Origin: Actinomycetota bacterium
GTDB taxonomy: Bacteria > Actinomycetota > Acidimicrobiia > Acidimicrobiales > CADCTF01
Assembly: GCA_019348255.1 (NCBI GenBank)
Contig: JAHWJU010000008.1
Location: forward strand, 2,490 to 39,042
Direction of reading: 5' to 3'
DNA: 36,553 nt
Numbering within the stretch: the first letter of the stretch is position 1; every line of letters starts with the position of its first letter. The notes under the pieces are model-generated. The model was not told the DNA's origin, did no database searches, and saw only the letters and a list, made by a program, of their open reading frames with translations. Made by a program: the position numbers and the translations under genes. This document shows, piece by piece, positions 22,836-34,340 of the stretch.

Positions 22836-22914
22836 GTTGTTCTCCTTTCACGGTCCGTTGCTGGCGATGTACCCACCGCGCGGAAACCAAACCGAGGAGA
22901 AAGCAGTAGTTGGG

Positions 22915-22920
22915 TACTGT
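22915..22920 (+). promoter_or_regulatory. -10 box, leaderless promoter of glyS
   Basis: TACTGT, 6 nt before ATG 22927, with no Shine-Dalgarno sequence. This spacing puts the predicted +1 on the A of ATG. Confidence 0.5.
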
Positions 22921-22926
22921 TCGCCC

Positions 22927-24234
<1,308 letters not shown>

Positions 24235-24267
24235 GCGGCGGCCCCCAACCTCTCGGCCCTGCTCCCG

Positions 24268-24273
24268 TAGGCT
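24268..24273 (+). promoter_or_regulatory. -10 box, leaderless promoter of ppdK
   Basis: TAGGCT, 7 nt before GTG 24281, no Shine-Dalgarno sequence. Confidence 0.5.
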
Positions 24274-24280
24274 GCGGCCC

Positions 24281-26923
24281 GTGACATACGTCTACGCATT
24301 CGACCACAAGCACAAAAAGCCCCCGATGTCGCTCAAGGACCTGCTCGGGGGCAAGGGCGCCAACCTGGCCGAGATGACCTCGGTCCTGGGGCTGCCGGTG
24401 CCGCCGGGCTTCACCATCTCCACCGATGCCTGCCGCGACTACATGCGTGGCGGCTGGCCGCGCGACCTCGACAAGGAGGTCGCCAAGCAGGTGTCCAAGC
24501 TGGAGAAGGCCATGGGCAAGCAGCTGGGGGACGCGGCCGACCCACTGCTGGTCAGCGTGCGCTCGGGGGCCAAGTTCTCGATGCCGGGCATGATGGACAC
24601 CGTCTTGAACCTCGGGCTCAACGACGACTCCGTCGAGGGCCTGGCCAAGCAGACCAGCAACGAGCGGTTCGCCTACGACTCCTATCGGCGGTTCATCGCG
24701 ATGTACGGCCGCATCGTGCTGGGGCTCGAAGGTGAGCAGTTCGAGCGGCTGCTGGAGAGCGCCAAGGAGTGGGATGGGGTAAAAGCCGATGCCGACATCA
24801 CCCCCGACACCCTGCGCCGCTTGTGCGAGCGCTACAAGGCGATCGTCGCCTCCCACACCGGCAAGGCCTTCCCCCAGGCGCCGCAGGACCAGCTGCGGGG
24901 TGCCATCGAGGCCGTGTTCAGCTCGTGGAACGGGCCGCGCGCCATTGCCTACCGCAACCAGGAGAAGATCAGCCACGACCTGGGCACCGCTGTCAACGTC
25001 CAAGCCATGGTCTTCGGCAACCGCGACGACAACAGCGGAACGGGGGTGGGCTTCACCCGTGACCCCGCCACCGGTGCGGCCGGCGCCTACGGCGACTTCC
25101 TGGTCAACGCCCAAGGGGAGGACGTCGTCGCCGGCATCCGCAACACCGAGCCGCTGTCCGCGCTCGAGGCCCGCTTTCCCAAGATCTACAAGGAGCTGCT
25201 GGCCATCTTCGAGCGCCTGGAGCGGCACTACCGCGACATGTGCGACACCGAGTTCACCATCGAGCAGGGCAAGTTGTGGATGCTCCAGACCCGCGTGGGC
25301 AAGCGCACCGGTGTCGCCGCGTTGCGGATGGCGGTCGAGATGACCAAGGGCCGCAAGTGGAAGATCTCCAAGGAGGAAGCGATCCAGCGGGTGACGGCGG
25401 AGCACCTCGACCAGGTGCTGCACCCGCAGTTCGCGGTGACGAACCTCCCGGTCATCGCCAAGGGCCTCGGGGCTTCTCCCGGCGCCGGCGTGGGCAGGGC
25501 GTACTTCACCGCCGACGCCGCAGCCGAGGCCGCGGAACGGGGCGAGAAGGTGGTCCTCGTGCGCAGCGAGACCTCGCCTGAGGACGTCCACGGGATGATC
25601 GTGGCCGAGGGAATCCTCACGGCCCGAGGGGGCCTCGTCAGCCACGCCGCGGTGGTCGCTCGCGGATGGGGGAAGCCGGCGGTGGTCGGCGCCGAGGCGA
25701 TCAGGATCAGCGGGAAGTCGTTCACCGCCGGCGGCACCACTGTGCTCGAAGGAGATGCGATCTCGGTCAACGGCACGACCGGCGAGGTGGTGCTCGGAGA
25801 GGTCGAGCTGCTGGCTGCCAAACCTCCGCCCGAGTTCGATGTCGTCCTGGACTGGGCCGACGAGGTGCGGAAGGGGAAGCTGGCCGTGCGGGCCAACGCG
25901 GACACCGGTGCCGACGCAACGAATGCCCGGAGCTTCGGCGCCGAGGGGATAGGGCTGTGCCGGACGGAGCACATGTTCCTGGGGGAGGACCGGCTGCCGG
26001 TGGTCCGACGGATGATCCTCGCCGACACGCCCGCCGACGAGTCGGCGGCGCTGGAGGAGCTTCGCCAGGTGCAAAAGGCCGACTTCGAGGAGATCCTGGA
26101 GGCGATGGACGGCCTTCCGGTGACGGTCCGCCTCCTCGACCCGCCGCTGCACGAGTTCCTTCCTCGTACCGACGAGCTGATGGTGAAGGAGGCCACCACC
26201 GGCCTGACCGCCGACGAACGGCGACTGTACGAGGTGGCCCAGTCCTGGGAGGAGGCCAACCCGATGCTGGGGACCCGGGGCGTCCGCCTAGGCGTCATCA
26301 AGCCGGGGCTCTACGCCATGCAGGTGCGGGCGCTCATGGAGGCGGCCGCCGAGCGGGTGAAGAAGCGGGGGAAGCCGGTGGTCGAGGTCATGATCCCCCT
26401 CACCGTGAGCGGCCCGGAGATGGCGGCGGCGCGGGGGTGGGTGGAGGGGGCCATCGCCGAGGCGACTGCCGGCGTGAAGAAGCCGATCGACGTCACGATC
26501 GGCACCATGATCGAGACCCCGCGGGGCGCACTGCGAGCAGACGACATCGCCGAGCACGCCGAGTTCTTCAGCTTCGGGACGAACGACCTCACCCAGATGA
26601 CATTCGGCTTCTCCCGCGACGACGTCGAGGGCCGCATGATGACGGCCTACCTCGAACAGGGGCTGCTCAAGCGCAACCCCTTCGACACCCTCGACCAGGC
26701 CGGCGTGGGCGAGTTGGTGGAGATGGCAGTCTCGCGAGGCCGTCAGGCCAAGCCCGGCATCAAGTTGGGAGTGTGCGGCGAGCACGGCGGTGACCCGGAG
26801 TCGATCGACTTCTTCTACCGGGCCGGGCTGGACTACGTGTCGTGCTCGCCGTTCCGGGTGCCCATCGCCCGGCTGGCCGCCGCCCAGGCCGTGCTGGGCG
26901 CGGGTTCTGAATCCACTGCCTAG
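24281..26923 (+). CDS. ppdK: Pyruvate, phosphate dikinase
   Basis: 880 aa, full length. The enzyme interconverts pyruvate + ATP + Pi and PEP + AMP + PPi, linking glycolysis, gluconeogenesis and PEP supply. The nucleotide domain starts DLLGGKGANLAEM. The swivelling domain carries the phospho-histidine in GGLVSHAAVVARGWGKPAV (His455 by count from the GTG). The PEP domain ends DYVSCSPFRVPIARLAAAQ with the catalytic Cys855. The residue two before His455 is Val453; in many PPDKs it is the regulatory Thr (GGMTSHAAV) phosphorylated by PDRP. No PDRP gene is in the window. Start GTG 24281 gives the family N-terminus VYAFDHK. Confidence 0.96.
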   Translation: MTYVYAFDHKHKKPPMSLKDLLGGKGANLAEMTSVLGLPVPPGFTISTDACRDYMRGGWPRDLDKEVAKQVSKLEKAMGKQLGDAADPLLVSVRSGAKFSMPGMMDTVLNLGLNDDSVEGLAKQTSNERFAYDSYRRFIAMYGRIVLGLEGEQFERLLESAKEWDGVKADADITPDTLRRLCERYKAIVASHTGKAFPQAPQDQLRGAIEAVFSSWNGPRAIAYRNQEKISHDLGTAVNVQAMVFGNRDDNSGTGVGFTRDPATGAAGAYGDFLVNAQGEDVVAGIRNTEPLSALEARFPKIYKELLAIFERLERHYRDMCDTEFTIEQGKLWMLQTRVGKRTGVAALRMAVEMTKGRKWKISKEEAIQRVTAEHLDQVLHPQFAVTNLPVIAKGLGASPGAGVGRAYFTADAAAEAAERGEKVVLVRSETSPEDVHGMIVAEGILTARGGLVSHAAVVARGWGKPAVVGAEAIRISGKSFTAGGTTVLEGDAISVNGTTGEVVLGEVELLAAKPPPEFDVVLDWADEVRKGKLAVRANADTGADATNARSFGAEGIGLCRTEHMFLGEDRLPVVRRMILADTPADESAALEELRQVQKADFEEILEAMDGLPVTVRLLDPPLHEFLPRTDELMVKEATTGLTADERRLYEVAQSWEEANPMLGTRGVRLGVIKPGLYAMQVRALMEAAAERVKKRGKPVVEVMIPLTVSGPEMAAARGWVEGAIAEATAGVKKPIDVTIGTMIETPRGALRADDIAEHAEFFSFGTNDLTQMTFGFSRDDVEGRMMTAYLEQGLLKRNPFDTLDQAGVGELVEMAVSRGRQAKPGIKLGVCGEHGGDPESIDFFYRAGLDYVSCSPFRVPIARLAAAQAVLGAGSESTA

Positions 26924-26941
26924 ACCCGACAGCGGAAGCAG

Positions 26942-28909
26942 ATGACCCCGGCCGACCTCGCCGGGCTGGTCGAGGTGGCCGACCCGCGGGTGAGCCCGGA
27001 CGGCCGGCTGGTCGCCTACGTCGTGATCACGGTCGACCTCGAGGCCAACGACTACCGCGGCGCCATCTGGGTGGCGTCGGTGATGGGCGAGTTCCCGCCC
27101 CGCCAATTGAGTGAGACGGGCGTTCGGGATTCGCGGCCCCGCTGGGCGCCCGACGGAACCCGCTTGGCCTTTGTGCGCCGCCAGGAGATCGGTTGCACCC
27201 TGGCCGTGTGGCCGTGGGGGGACGAGACGGACGACCCCCAACCGCTCCTGGAGTGGCCGGAGGAGATCGAGGACCTGGTATGGGCGCCGGATGGCCGGCG
27301 CCTGATCTTCACCGCCAGGGAGAGGGACGAGGAGCGGTACGCCCCGGAGAAGGACAAGGACCGGCCTCCCCGGCGAATCGACCGGCTGGCCTACCGGCTG
27401 GACAGCGTGGGGTGGATCATCGACAGGCCTCGCCACGTCCTGGCAGTGGTGACGGAGGGACCCGATGCTGGACAAGTGAGCTCTCTCACCTCCGGCCCGT
27501 ACGAGGACACAGGTCTGGCGGTGTCGCCGGATGGGAGATGGGTGGCCTTCTCGGGCGCTCGTACCGCAACCTGGGACACCGACCTCAGCACCAACATCTA
27601 CCGGGTACCCGTTGCCGGCGGCGTCGAGCCGGAGCAACTGACCTCCGGCGTCACGACCCACGGCAGCCCATCGTGGAGCCCCGATGGCAGCACCATCGCC
27701 TTCGTATGGGGTGATCGTCACTCGATGTCGCGCCATGGCCAGATCGGCGTGATCAACCTGTCCGGCGGGGGAGCCTCCGAGCAGCTCCTCACCACCGACC
27801 TCGACCTGCACTGCGCGCCGTACCTGGCCCAGGCCCGGGACCCGGTGTGGGAGGGCCGGTCGTTGCTGTTCCAGGTGGACGAGGCCGGCAACGTCTCTGT
27901 GTACCGGGTCGGCCTCGACGGGCAGCCCCCGCAACCGGTCGTCAGCGGCGACCGCCAGATCACCGGCTTCGACGCCGCCGGCGGCACCCTCGCGTTCGTC
28001 GCGAGCGAGCCGACGCGGCTGAGCGAGGTCTTCGCCGTCGTGGACGGTGACGAGCGTCGACTCACGGACCATGGGGCTGGGTTCTCACGAGCCCATGCAC
28101 TGTCGCCCCCGGAGCGCTTCACCGCCGTTTCCTCCGACGGCACCGAGGTGGAGGCCTGGCTAATGCGGCCTCGGGGCTTCGAGGAGGGGCGGCGCTACCC
28201 GACGTTGCTCAACATCCACGGGGGCCCCTTCAGCCAATACGGCAACCGCTTCTTCGACGAGTTCCAGGTGCAGGCCGGCGCCGGCTACACCGTGCTCTAC
28301 TGCAACCCACGCGGCTCGTCGGGCTACAGCGAACGCTTCGCGCGCGGCATCCGCGGCCCCAAGGCCGTGGAGGATCCCGGCACCGGCTGGGGCGGCGCCG
28401 ACTACGAGGACCTCATGGCGGTGCTCGACGTGGCCGTGACCAACTTCGACTTCATCGACCGCGACCGACTCGGGGTCCTCGGCGGCTCCTATGGCGGCTA
28501 CATGACGTCGTGGCTCATCGGCCACACCAACCGGTTCAAGGCCGCCTGTTCCGAGCGGGCCTGCAACAACCTCTTCACCTTCGCCCACACCTCCGACATC
28601 GGCTCGTTCTTTCCGGCGGGCTACATCGGCTCGAGCCACCTGGATGACCCCGAGGAGTTTCTGCGCCAGTCGCCGGTGACGTACTTCCGCGACATGCGGA
28701 CCCCCCTTCTGATCCTGCACTCCGAGAGCGACCTCAGGTGCCCTGTCGAGCAGGCGGAGGACCTCTACGTGCGGCTGAAGATGACAGGCCGCGATGTCGA
28801 GTTCGTCCGGTTCCCGGGCGAGAGCCACGAGCTCTCGCGGGCCGGGTCGCCTCGACACCGGATGCAGCGGCTCGAACTGATCATCGATTGGTTCGACCGC
28901 CTGCTCTAG
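26942..28909 (+). CDS. S9-family prolyl oligopeptidase-like serine peptidase
   Basis: 655 aa. The N-terminal half is a beta-propeller of TolB/DPP-like repeats (PRVSPDGRLVAYV, PRWAPDGTRLAFV, LVWAPDGRRLIFT, AVSPDGRWVAFSG, PSWSPDGSTIAFVW). The C-terminal alpha/beta-hydrolase has the nucleophile in GGSYGGYMTSW, the Asp in LHSESDLRCPVEQAEDLY and the His in FPGESHELSRAGSP, with the oxyanion-side motif NIHGGPFSQYG. It cuts short peptides, probably in the cytoplasm since no signal peptide is seen. The ATG follows ppdK by 18 bp with a weak GGAAG site, so co-transcription is likely. Confidence 0.93.
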   Translation: MTPADLAGLVEVADPRVSPDGRLVAYVVITVDLEANDYRGAIWVASVMGEFPPRQLSETGVRDSRPRWAPDGTRLAFVRRQEIGCTLAVWPWGDETDDPQPLLEWPEEIEDLVWAPDGRRLIFTARERDEERYAPEKDKDRPPRRIDRLAYRLDSVGWIIDRPRHVLAVVTEGPDAGQVSSLTSGPYEDTGLAVSPDGRWVAFSGARTATWDTDLSTNIYRVPVAGGVEPEQLTSGVTTHGSPSWSPDGSTIAFVWGDRHSMSRHGQIGVINLSGGGASEQLLTTDLDLHCAPYLAQARDPVWEGRSLLFQVDEAGNVSVYRVGLDGQPPQPVVSGDRQITGFDAAGGTLAFVASEPTRLSEVFAVVDGDERRLTDHGAGFSRAHALSPPERFTAVSSDGTEVEAWLMRPRGFEEGRRYPTLLNIHGGPFSQYGNRFFDEFQVQAGAGYTVLYCNPRGSSGYSERFARGIRGPKAVEDPGTGWGGADYEDLMAVLDVAVTNFDFIDRDRLGVLGGSYGGYMTSWLIGHTNRFKAACSERACNNLFTFAHTSDIGSFFPAGYIGSSHLDDPEEFLRQSPVTYFRDMRTPLLILHSESDLRCPVEQAEDLYVRLKMTGRDVEFVRFPGESHELSRAGSPRHRMQRLELIIDWFDRLL

Positions 28910-28958
28910 ATCGTCGGCCCCGTCGCCGAGGCCGCTGTGCTGCCGTCCGCCCCGCTGC

Positions 28959-28964
28959 TACCGT
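28959..28964 (+). promoter_or_regulatory. Possible -10 box of the dnaG-rpoD operon
   Basis: TACCGT, the same hexamer as before uppS, lies in the 107-bp gap before dnaG. A start point near 28971 would give a leader of about 45 nt containing the AGGAG that serves the TTG start. Confidence 0.35.
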
Positions 28965-29016
28965 CGACCCGTCGTTCCAAAAGAGCCGGTCTGGCTCCGC
29001 CTTGAGGAGCAAGAGC

Positions 29017-30782
29017 TTGGGGATCCTCGACGAGGACATCGAGCAGGTTCGCAACGCCGCCGACTTCGTGCAGATCGTGAGCGAGGTCTCCCAGCTTCGC
29101 AAGGTCGGCCGCCGTTGGCAGGGACTCTGCCCCTTCCACGCGGAGAAGAGTCCGTCGTTCAGCGTGAACGCCGAGGAGAAGCTGTACTACTGCTTCGGGT
29201 GCCAGGCCAGCGGCAACGTCTTCCGATTCGTCCAGGAGACCCAGCACCTGGACTTCGCGGGCGCAGTGGAGTGGGTGGCAGCCAAGTATGGGATCACCCT
29301 GCGCTACGACAACGAGCGCGGGGGTCGAGAGCGGGCCCGCAAGCAGGTGCTGACGGAGGCTATGGAGCGGGCGGTGGCGTGGTACCACGAGCGGCTCCTC
29401 ACCGGCGCCGACGCCGGCGCGGCGCGCGGCTACCTGCGCTCTCGGGGGTACGACCGCGACATCGTGGAGCGGTTTCGCATCGGCTGGGCACCCGAGGAGT
29501 GGGACGCACTGGCGCGTACGCTGCGGGCTCCCGTCGACATCCTCGAAGAGACGGGGCTGGGCTTCACCAACCGGATGGGGCGCCCCCAGGACAGTTTCCG
29601 GGGCCGGGTGATGTTCCCCATCTTCGACACCGCCGGCAAACCGGTGGCTTTCGGCGGGCGCATCCTTCCTGGAGGCAACGGGCCCAAGTACAAGAACTCC
29701 GCCGAGACGAAGCTCTACTCCAAGAGCCGCACCCTCTATGCCCTCAACTGGGCCAAGGAGGAGGTGAGCCGGGTGGACGAGGTCATCGTGTGCGAGGGCT
29801 ACACCGACGTCATCGCCTTCTTCTCAGCCGGATTGCCCCGCGCCGTCGCCACCTGTGGCACGGCCCTGGCCGACGAGCACTTCCGGCTGCTCAAGAACTT
29901 CGCCACCCGCATCGTGTTGGCCTACGACGCCGACGCCGCGGGTCAGAACGCGGCCTCCCGCTTCTATGAGTGGGAGCAGAAGTACGAGGTCGACGTGGCG
30001 GTGCTGGCATTGCCACCGGGTTCGGATCCCGGCGACCTCGGCCGCGACGATCCGGAGGCACTCGTGCAGGCGGTTAAAGAAGCCAAGCCCTTCCTCGAGT
30101 TCCGCCTCGATTGCGTGTTGAGCCGCGGCGACCTTCGCACCGCCGAAGGTCGAGCCCACGCGGCCGAAGAGGCGCTTGCCGTGATTGCCGAGCACCCGAG
30201 CGAGTTGCTGAGAGACCAGTACGTGATGAGGGTGGCGGATGCGTGCCGCATCGACTCGCAGCGCCTCCGCGAGCATCTGGCATCGGCCGGCAACCGCCGG
30301 ACGAGCACGAGGTTGAACGTCGACCAGCGCTCCCAGAACCCGTCGCGGCCCCTTGCCGGGCCGGAGATACAAGCCCTGCGTCTGGCCGTGCACCGTCCCG
30401 AGTCGGTGGCCCACCGGCTCGAGGAGGTGCTGTTCGCCGATGAGGTGCACCTGGCTGCTTTCAGGGCACTGTGCCAGGCCTCGCGCCTGGAAGAGGCAAT
30501 CTCTCGTGCCCGGCCCGAGGCCGGGGCACTGCTGCAACGGCTCGCTGTCGAAGACGCCGAGGCCGACCCTGACGACGTCATGAGGCTGTTGGTCGCGGGC
30601 GCTTCCCAGCGTGCCATCCTGCGCCTTCAGGCCCAGGCGAGAGCGTCGCAGACACCGACGGATTACGCGCCGACCATCGCATGGCTCAAGCTCACCACGG
30701 AGCAGTTGTGGCAGGACGAAACCAGCATCGGTGCCGCCGGTCAGTTGGTAGCCTGGCTCGTGGAGTTCGAGAAGGAGGGGGG

Positions 30783-30786
<4 letters not shown>
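29017..30786 (+). CDS. dnaG: DNA primase DnaG
   Basis: 589 aa. The zinc-binding domain is [30 protein letters not shown] (CxxH...CxxC). The catalytic core includes [20 protein letters not shown] and the TOPRIM motifs [14 protein letters not shown] and [14 protein letters not shown]. The helicase-interaction C-terminus is less conserved. DnaG makes RNA primers for replication. I chose TTG 29017 ([12 protein letters not shown]) because the family starts with GILDEDI and GGAG (29006-29009) lies 7 nt upstream; TTG 29002 is also in frame. The stop overlaps the rpoD start in ATGA, so primase and main sigma factor are translationally coupled. Confidence 0.95.
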
Positions 30787-32099
<1,313 letters not shown>

Positions 32100-32118
32100 A
32101 GGCCGACGCCGCGGCGCG

Positions 32119-32138
32119 GCGCCGGCTGGGCCCGGCGC
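32119..32138 (+). terminator. GC-rich hairpin after rpoD
   Basis: GCGCCGG (32119-32125) can pair with CCGGCGC (32132-32138) around a 6-nt loop, 20 bp after the rpoD stop and beside the ytxH stop. There is no T-tract, so termination by it is uncertain. Confidence 0.3.
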
Positions 32139-32140
32139 GG

Positions 32141-32410
32141 CTAAGGCTGGAGGCGGGGGTCGGTGTAGGGGGAGTCGGTGTGAGAAGCCGCACCGTTGCC
32201 GTTGCCGGTGCGCTGCTCGACCACGTCCTTGGCCTTGTCGACCCCGAGGTCTATGACTTCTTTTGCCTTGTCGGTGGCGACGTCGAAGGCCTCGGAGCGC
32301 TTGACCTTCCTGAACATCTGGTTGATCTGCTCGTGCCGTTCCTGGCCGGCCATGGTGCCGAGGTAGTAGCCGGCCCCGAAGCCGATGACGAGCCCTGCGC
32401 GGAATCTCAT
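32141..32410 (-). CDS. YtxH-like small membrane protein
   Basis: 89 aa. FRAGLVIGFGAGYYLGTMAGQERHEQINQMFRKVK matches the YtxH pattern: one Gly-rich membrane helix near the N-terminus followed by a basic, helical segment. The rest (DVATDKAKEVIDLGVDKAKDVVEQ) repeats a DKAK-x-V module, giving amphipathic helix, and the C-terminal 20 residues are polar. Such proteins are stress-linked in Firmicutes; the function here is unknown. The ATG is 6 nt from TAGACA on the minus strand, a possible leaderless promoter. Confidence 0.82.
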   Translation of the reverse strand: MRFRAGLVIGFGAGYYLGTMAGQERHEQINQMFRKVKRSEAFDVATDKAKEVIDLGVDKAKDVVEQRTGNGNGAASHTDSPYTDPRLQP

Positions 32411-32492
32411 GGCAGTTGTCTACCCCGTCCACCCGCCGTTGAGAACCCTCTCGAGGCGCCACGGATGATCAGGGCCTGAGTTCGGGCGCTGC

Positions 32493-32498
32493 TATCGT
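32493..32498 (+). promoter_or_regulatory. -10 box for the tRNA-Asn gene
   Basis: TATCGT, 11 nt before the first base of tRNA-Asn; no strong -35 is visible. It may also transcribe the next tRNA 29 nt downstream. Confidence 0.35.
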
Positions 32499-32509
32499 CG
32501 CTTCTTCCT

Positions 32510-32582
32510 TCCGGGGTGGCGCAATCGGCAGCGCAGCGCACTGTTAATGCGACGGTTCTGGGTTCGAGTCCCAGCCCCGGAG
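32510..32582 (+). tRNA. tRNA-Asn (anticodon GTT)
   Basis: 73 nt cloverleaf. The acceptor stem TCCGGGG pairs with CCCCGGA; D arm GCGC/GCGC; anticodon loop CTGTTAA with anticodon GTT; T arm CTGGG-TTCGAGT-CCCAG; discriminator G, as in tRNA-Asn. The first anticodon-stem pair (27-43) is a G-A mismatch; the other four pair. CCA is not encoded. Confidence 0.95.
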
Positions 32583-32611
32583 CTTCTACGTCCGACGTCG
32601 AGGCATTCGTA

Positions 32612-32684
32612 GGGCCCGTAGCTCAGTGGTCAGAGCAGGGGACTCATAATCCTTTGGTCGCTGGTTCGATCCCAGCCGGGCCCA
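32612..32684 (+). tRNA. tRNA with CAT anticodon, probably tRNA-Ile2 (lysidine type)
   Basis: 73 nt. The acceptor GGGCCCG pairs perfectly with CGGGCCC; D arm GCTC/GAGC; anticodon loop CTCATAA; T arm GCTGG-TTCGATC-CCAGC; discriminator A. The D loop, anticodon arm and variable loop (AGTGGTCAGAGCA, CTCATAATC, TTGGTCGCTGG) closely follow E. coli ileX. The acceptor keeps C4-G69 and C5-G68, pairs used by TilS to recognise tRNA-Ile2. Elongator Met is the alternative. Two G-T wobble pairs (27-43, 28-42) weaken the anticodon stem. Confidence 0.9.
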
Positions 32685-32731
32685 CCGCCAGGCCCAGGCG
32701 GGTTTGGAATAAGGCGCGGAAGCGTCGCACC

Positions 32732-34333
32732 ATGGAGGGCTGGGCGGGCCCGAGAGAGGTCTCCTTGGTCAGAACATCCGCACGAACGGTCGCCGCCGCC
32801 ATTGTCTTCGTGTTGGCGGTCACGGGGCGGCCCGCCATGGGCCGGGCCGCTTCCCCCGAAGGTCCGGGCGCCACCCCCCGGGCCCAGTGCGGCCCGGGCT
32901 CCGACCCGGAGACGGATCGTCAAGGAAGGGTGAGCAAGGCAGACGTCGACAGTGGACGAGCGGCGCGAGGCTTCAGCTGTAACACCGAGGCCGTCGGGAC
33001 GTACGGGACAAGCGGCGGCTACAAGGTGGAGCGCTACGTCGACGGGGCGGGCCACGAGTGCGCCTACTACGACACGACTCTGCTCTTCCCGAGAGACGCG
33101 GCGGCAGCCGGCCAGGACGGCACCGGCGTGTACGTCCTCGACATGGCCGACCCGGCCGGGCCGGTGCGCACGACATCGCTCGTCACCCCGGCCATGCAGT
33201 CGCCGCATGAATCCATGAGCCTCAACAGCGCCCGGGGACTGCTCGTCGCAGTGACGGCCAATCCCGGGTTCTACCCCGGAGTGATCGACGTCTACGACGT
33301 CACCCAGGACTGCCGGTACCCGGTGCTCAAGTCGAGCGCTCCGATAGCAGGCCTGGGCCACGAAGGCGCCTTCGCCCCCGACGGCCGCACCTACTACTCG
33401 GCGTCGTTCGACGCCGGGGGGAGCCTTCCCGGCGGCGCCCTCACGGCGGTCGACCTGTCGAATCCCTCGGTCCCGGTGTCGCTGTGGACGGGCAACTACC
33501 GCTCCCACGGCCTCTCGGTCAGCGACGACGGCACGCGCGCCTACCTCGCCGACCGCTCAGGGCTGGTGATACTGGACGTCAGCCAGATCCAGTCTCGGGT
33601 CCTGAACCCACAGGTTCGGGAGGTCGCCCGCCTGACCTGGCCGACGAAGAGCACTCCGCAGGTCACCGTCCCCGTCACCGTCGGCGGTCGCCCGTTCCTG
33701 ATCGAGATGGACGAGTTCGCCAGCGGCGACAACGTGGGAGCCGGCCGGATCATCGACATCTCCGACGAGACGAAGCCAGCGGTGATCTCGAACATGAAGC
33801 TCGAGGTCAACCTGGCGGAGAACCGGCCGTCACAGGTGGACGACCCGGGGGCGACGATGATCTACCAGGGCTACGCCGGCCACTACTGCTCGGTTCCGTC
33901 CCGCCAGGATCCCGGGGTGGTCGCCTGTACGTTCATCCTCTCGGGGCTCCGGCTGTTCGACATCAGCGACCCCTATTCGCCCAAGGAGATCGCGTACTTC
34001 AACGCCCCTGTCGACCCAGCCTCCATCAGACCGGGCGGGGTTCCCGGTTCGAACTACGCCATGTCGAGCGCGGTCTTCGTACCCGAGAGGTCCGAGATCT
34101 GGTACTCCGACGGCCACCGGGGCTTTTTCAACATCCGGGTCACCAACGGCGTCTGGCCTGTCCGGCAGCGAGCTCAGCAGGCGCCGACGCCGGCGCCCGA
34201 GCACCCGCTGCCGGACCGTCCGGACCCGGGAGTGCTGCCTTCGACGGGCGAGGGCGGGCCCGTCGTCGGGGCCGCCGCCGCGTTGGCGATGCTCGTGGTG
34301 CTGCGCTCCTTGAGCAGCCGGCTCAGCCGCTGA
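32732..34333 (+). CDS. Secreted LVIVD-repeat protein with LPXTG sorting signal
   Basis: 533 aa. A signal peptide (SARTVAAAIVFVLAVTGRPAMGRA) is followed by LVIVD-type beta-propeller repeats: GVYVLDMADPAGPV, ALTAVDLSNPSVPV, GLVILDVSQIQ, GRIIDISDETKPAV and GLRLFDISDPYSPKEIAYF. The C-terminus is a sortase signal: LPSTG (502-506), a hydrophobic stretch (VVGAAAALAMLVVL) and a basic tail (RSLSSRLSR). So the protein is probably fixed to the cell wall by a sortase, which is not in this window. The start is uncertain: ATG 32732 is listed, but TTG 32765, with GAGAGAGG 5 nt upstream, gives a more compact signal peptide. It follows two tRNA genes. Confidence 0.87.
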   Translation: MEGWAGPREVSLVRTSARTVAAAIVFVLAVTGRPAMGRAASPEGPGATPRAQCGPGSDPETDRQGRVSKADVDSGRAARGFSCNTEAVGTYGTSGGYKVERYVDGAGHECAYYDTTLLFPRDAAAAGQDGTGVYVLDMADPAGPVRTTSLVTPAMQSPHESMSLNSARGLLVAVTANPGFYPGVIDVYDVTQDCRYPVLKSSAPIAGLGHEGAFAPDGRTYYSASFDAGGSLPGGALTAVDLSNPSVPVSLWTGNYRSHGLSVSDDGTRAYLADRSGLVILDVSQIQSRVLNPQVREVARLTWPTKSTPQVTVPVTVGGRPFLIEMDEFASGDNVGAGRIIDISDETKPAVISNMKLEVNLAENRPSQVDDPGATMIYQGYAGHYCSVPSRQDPGVVACTFILSGLRLFDISDPYSPKEIAYFNAPVDPASIRPGGVPGSNYAMSSAVFVPERSEIWYSDGHRGFFNIRVTNGVWPVRQRAQQAPTPAPEHPLPDRPDPGVLPSTGEGGPVVGAAAALAMLVVLRSLSSRLSR

Positions 34334-34340
34334 CGCGCCC

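Noticed and set aside
26288-28072. 594-codon minus-strand frame opposite ppdK and the S9 peptidase
   Set aside because: It runs across two real genes on the other strand and has shadow composition.
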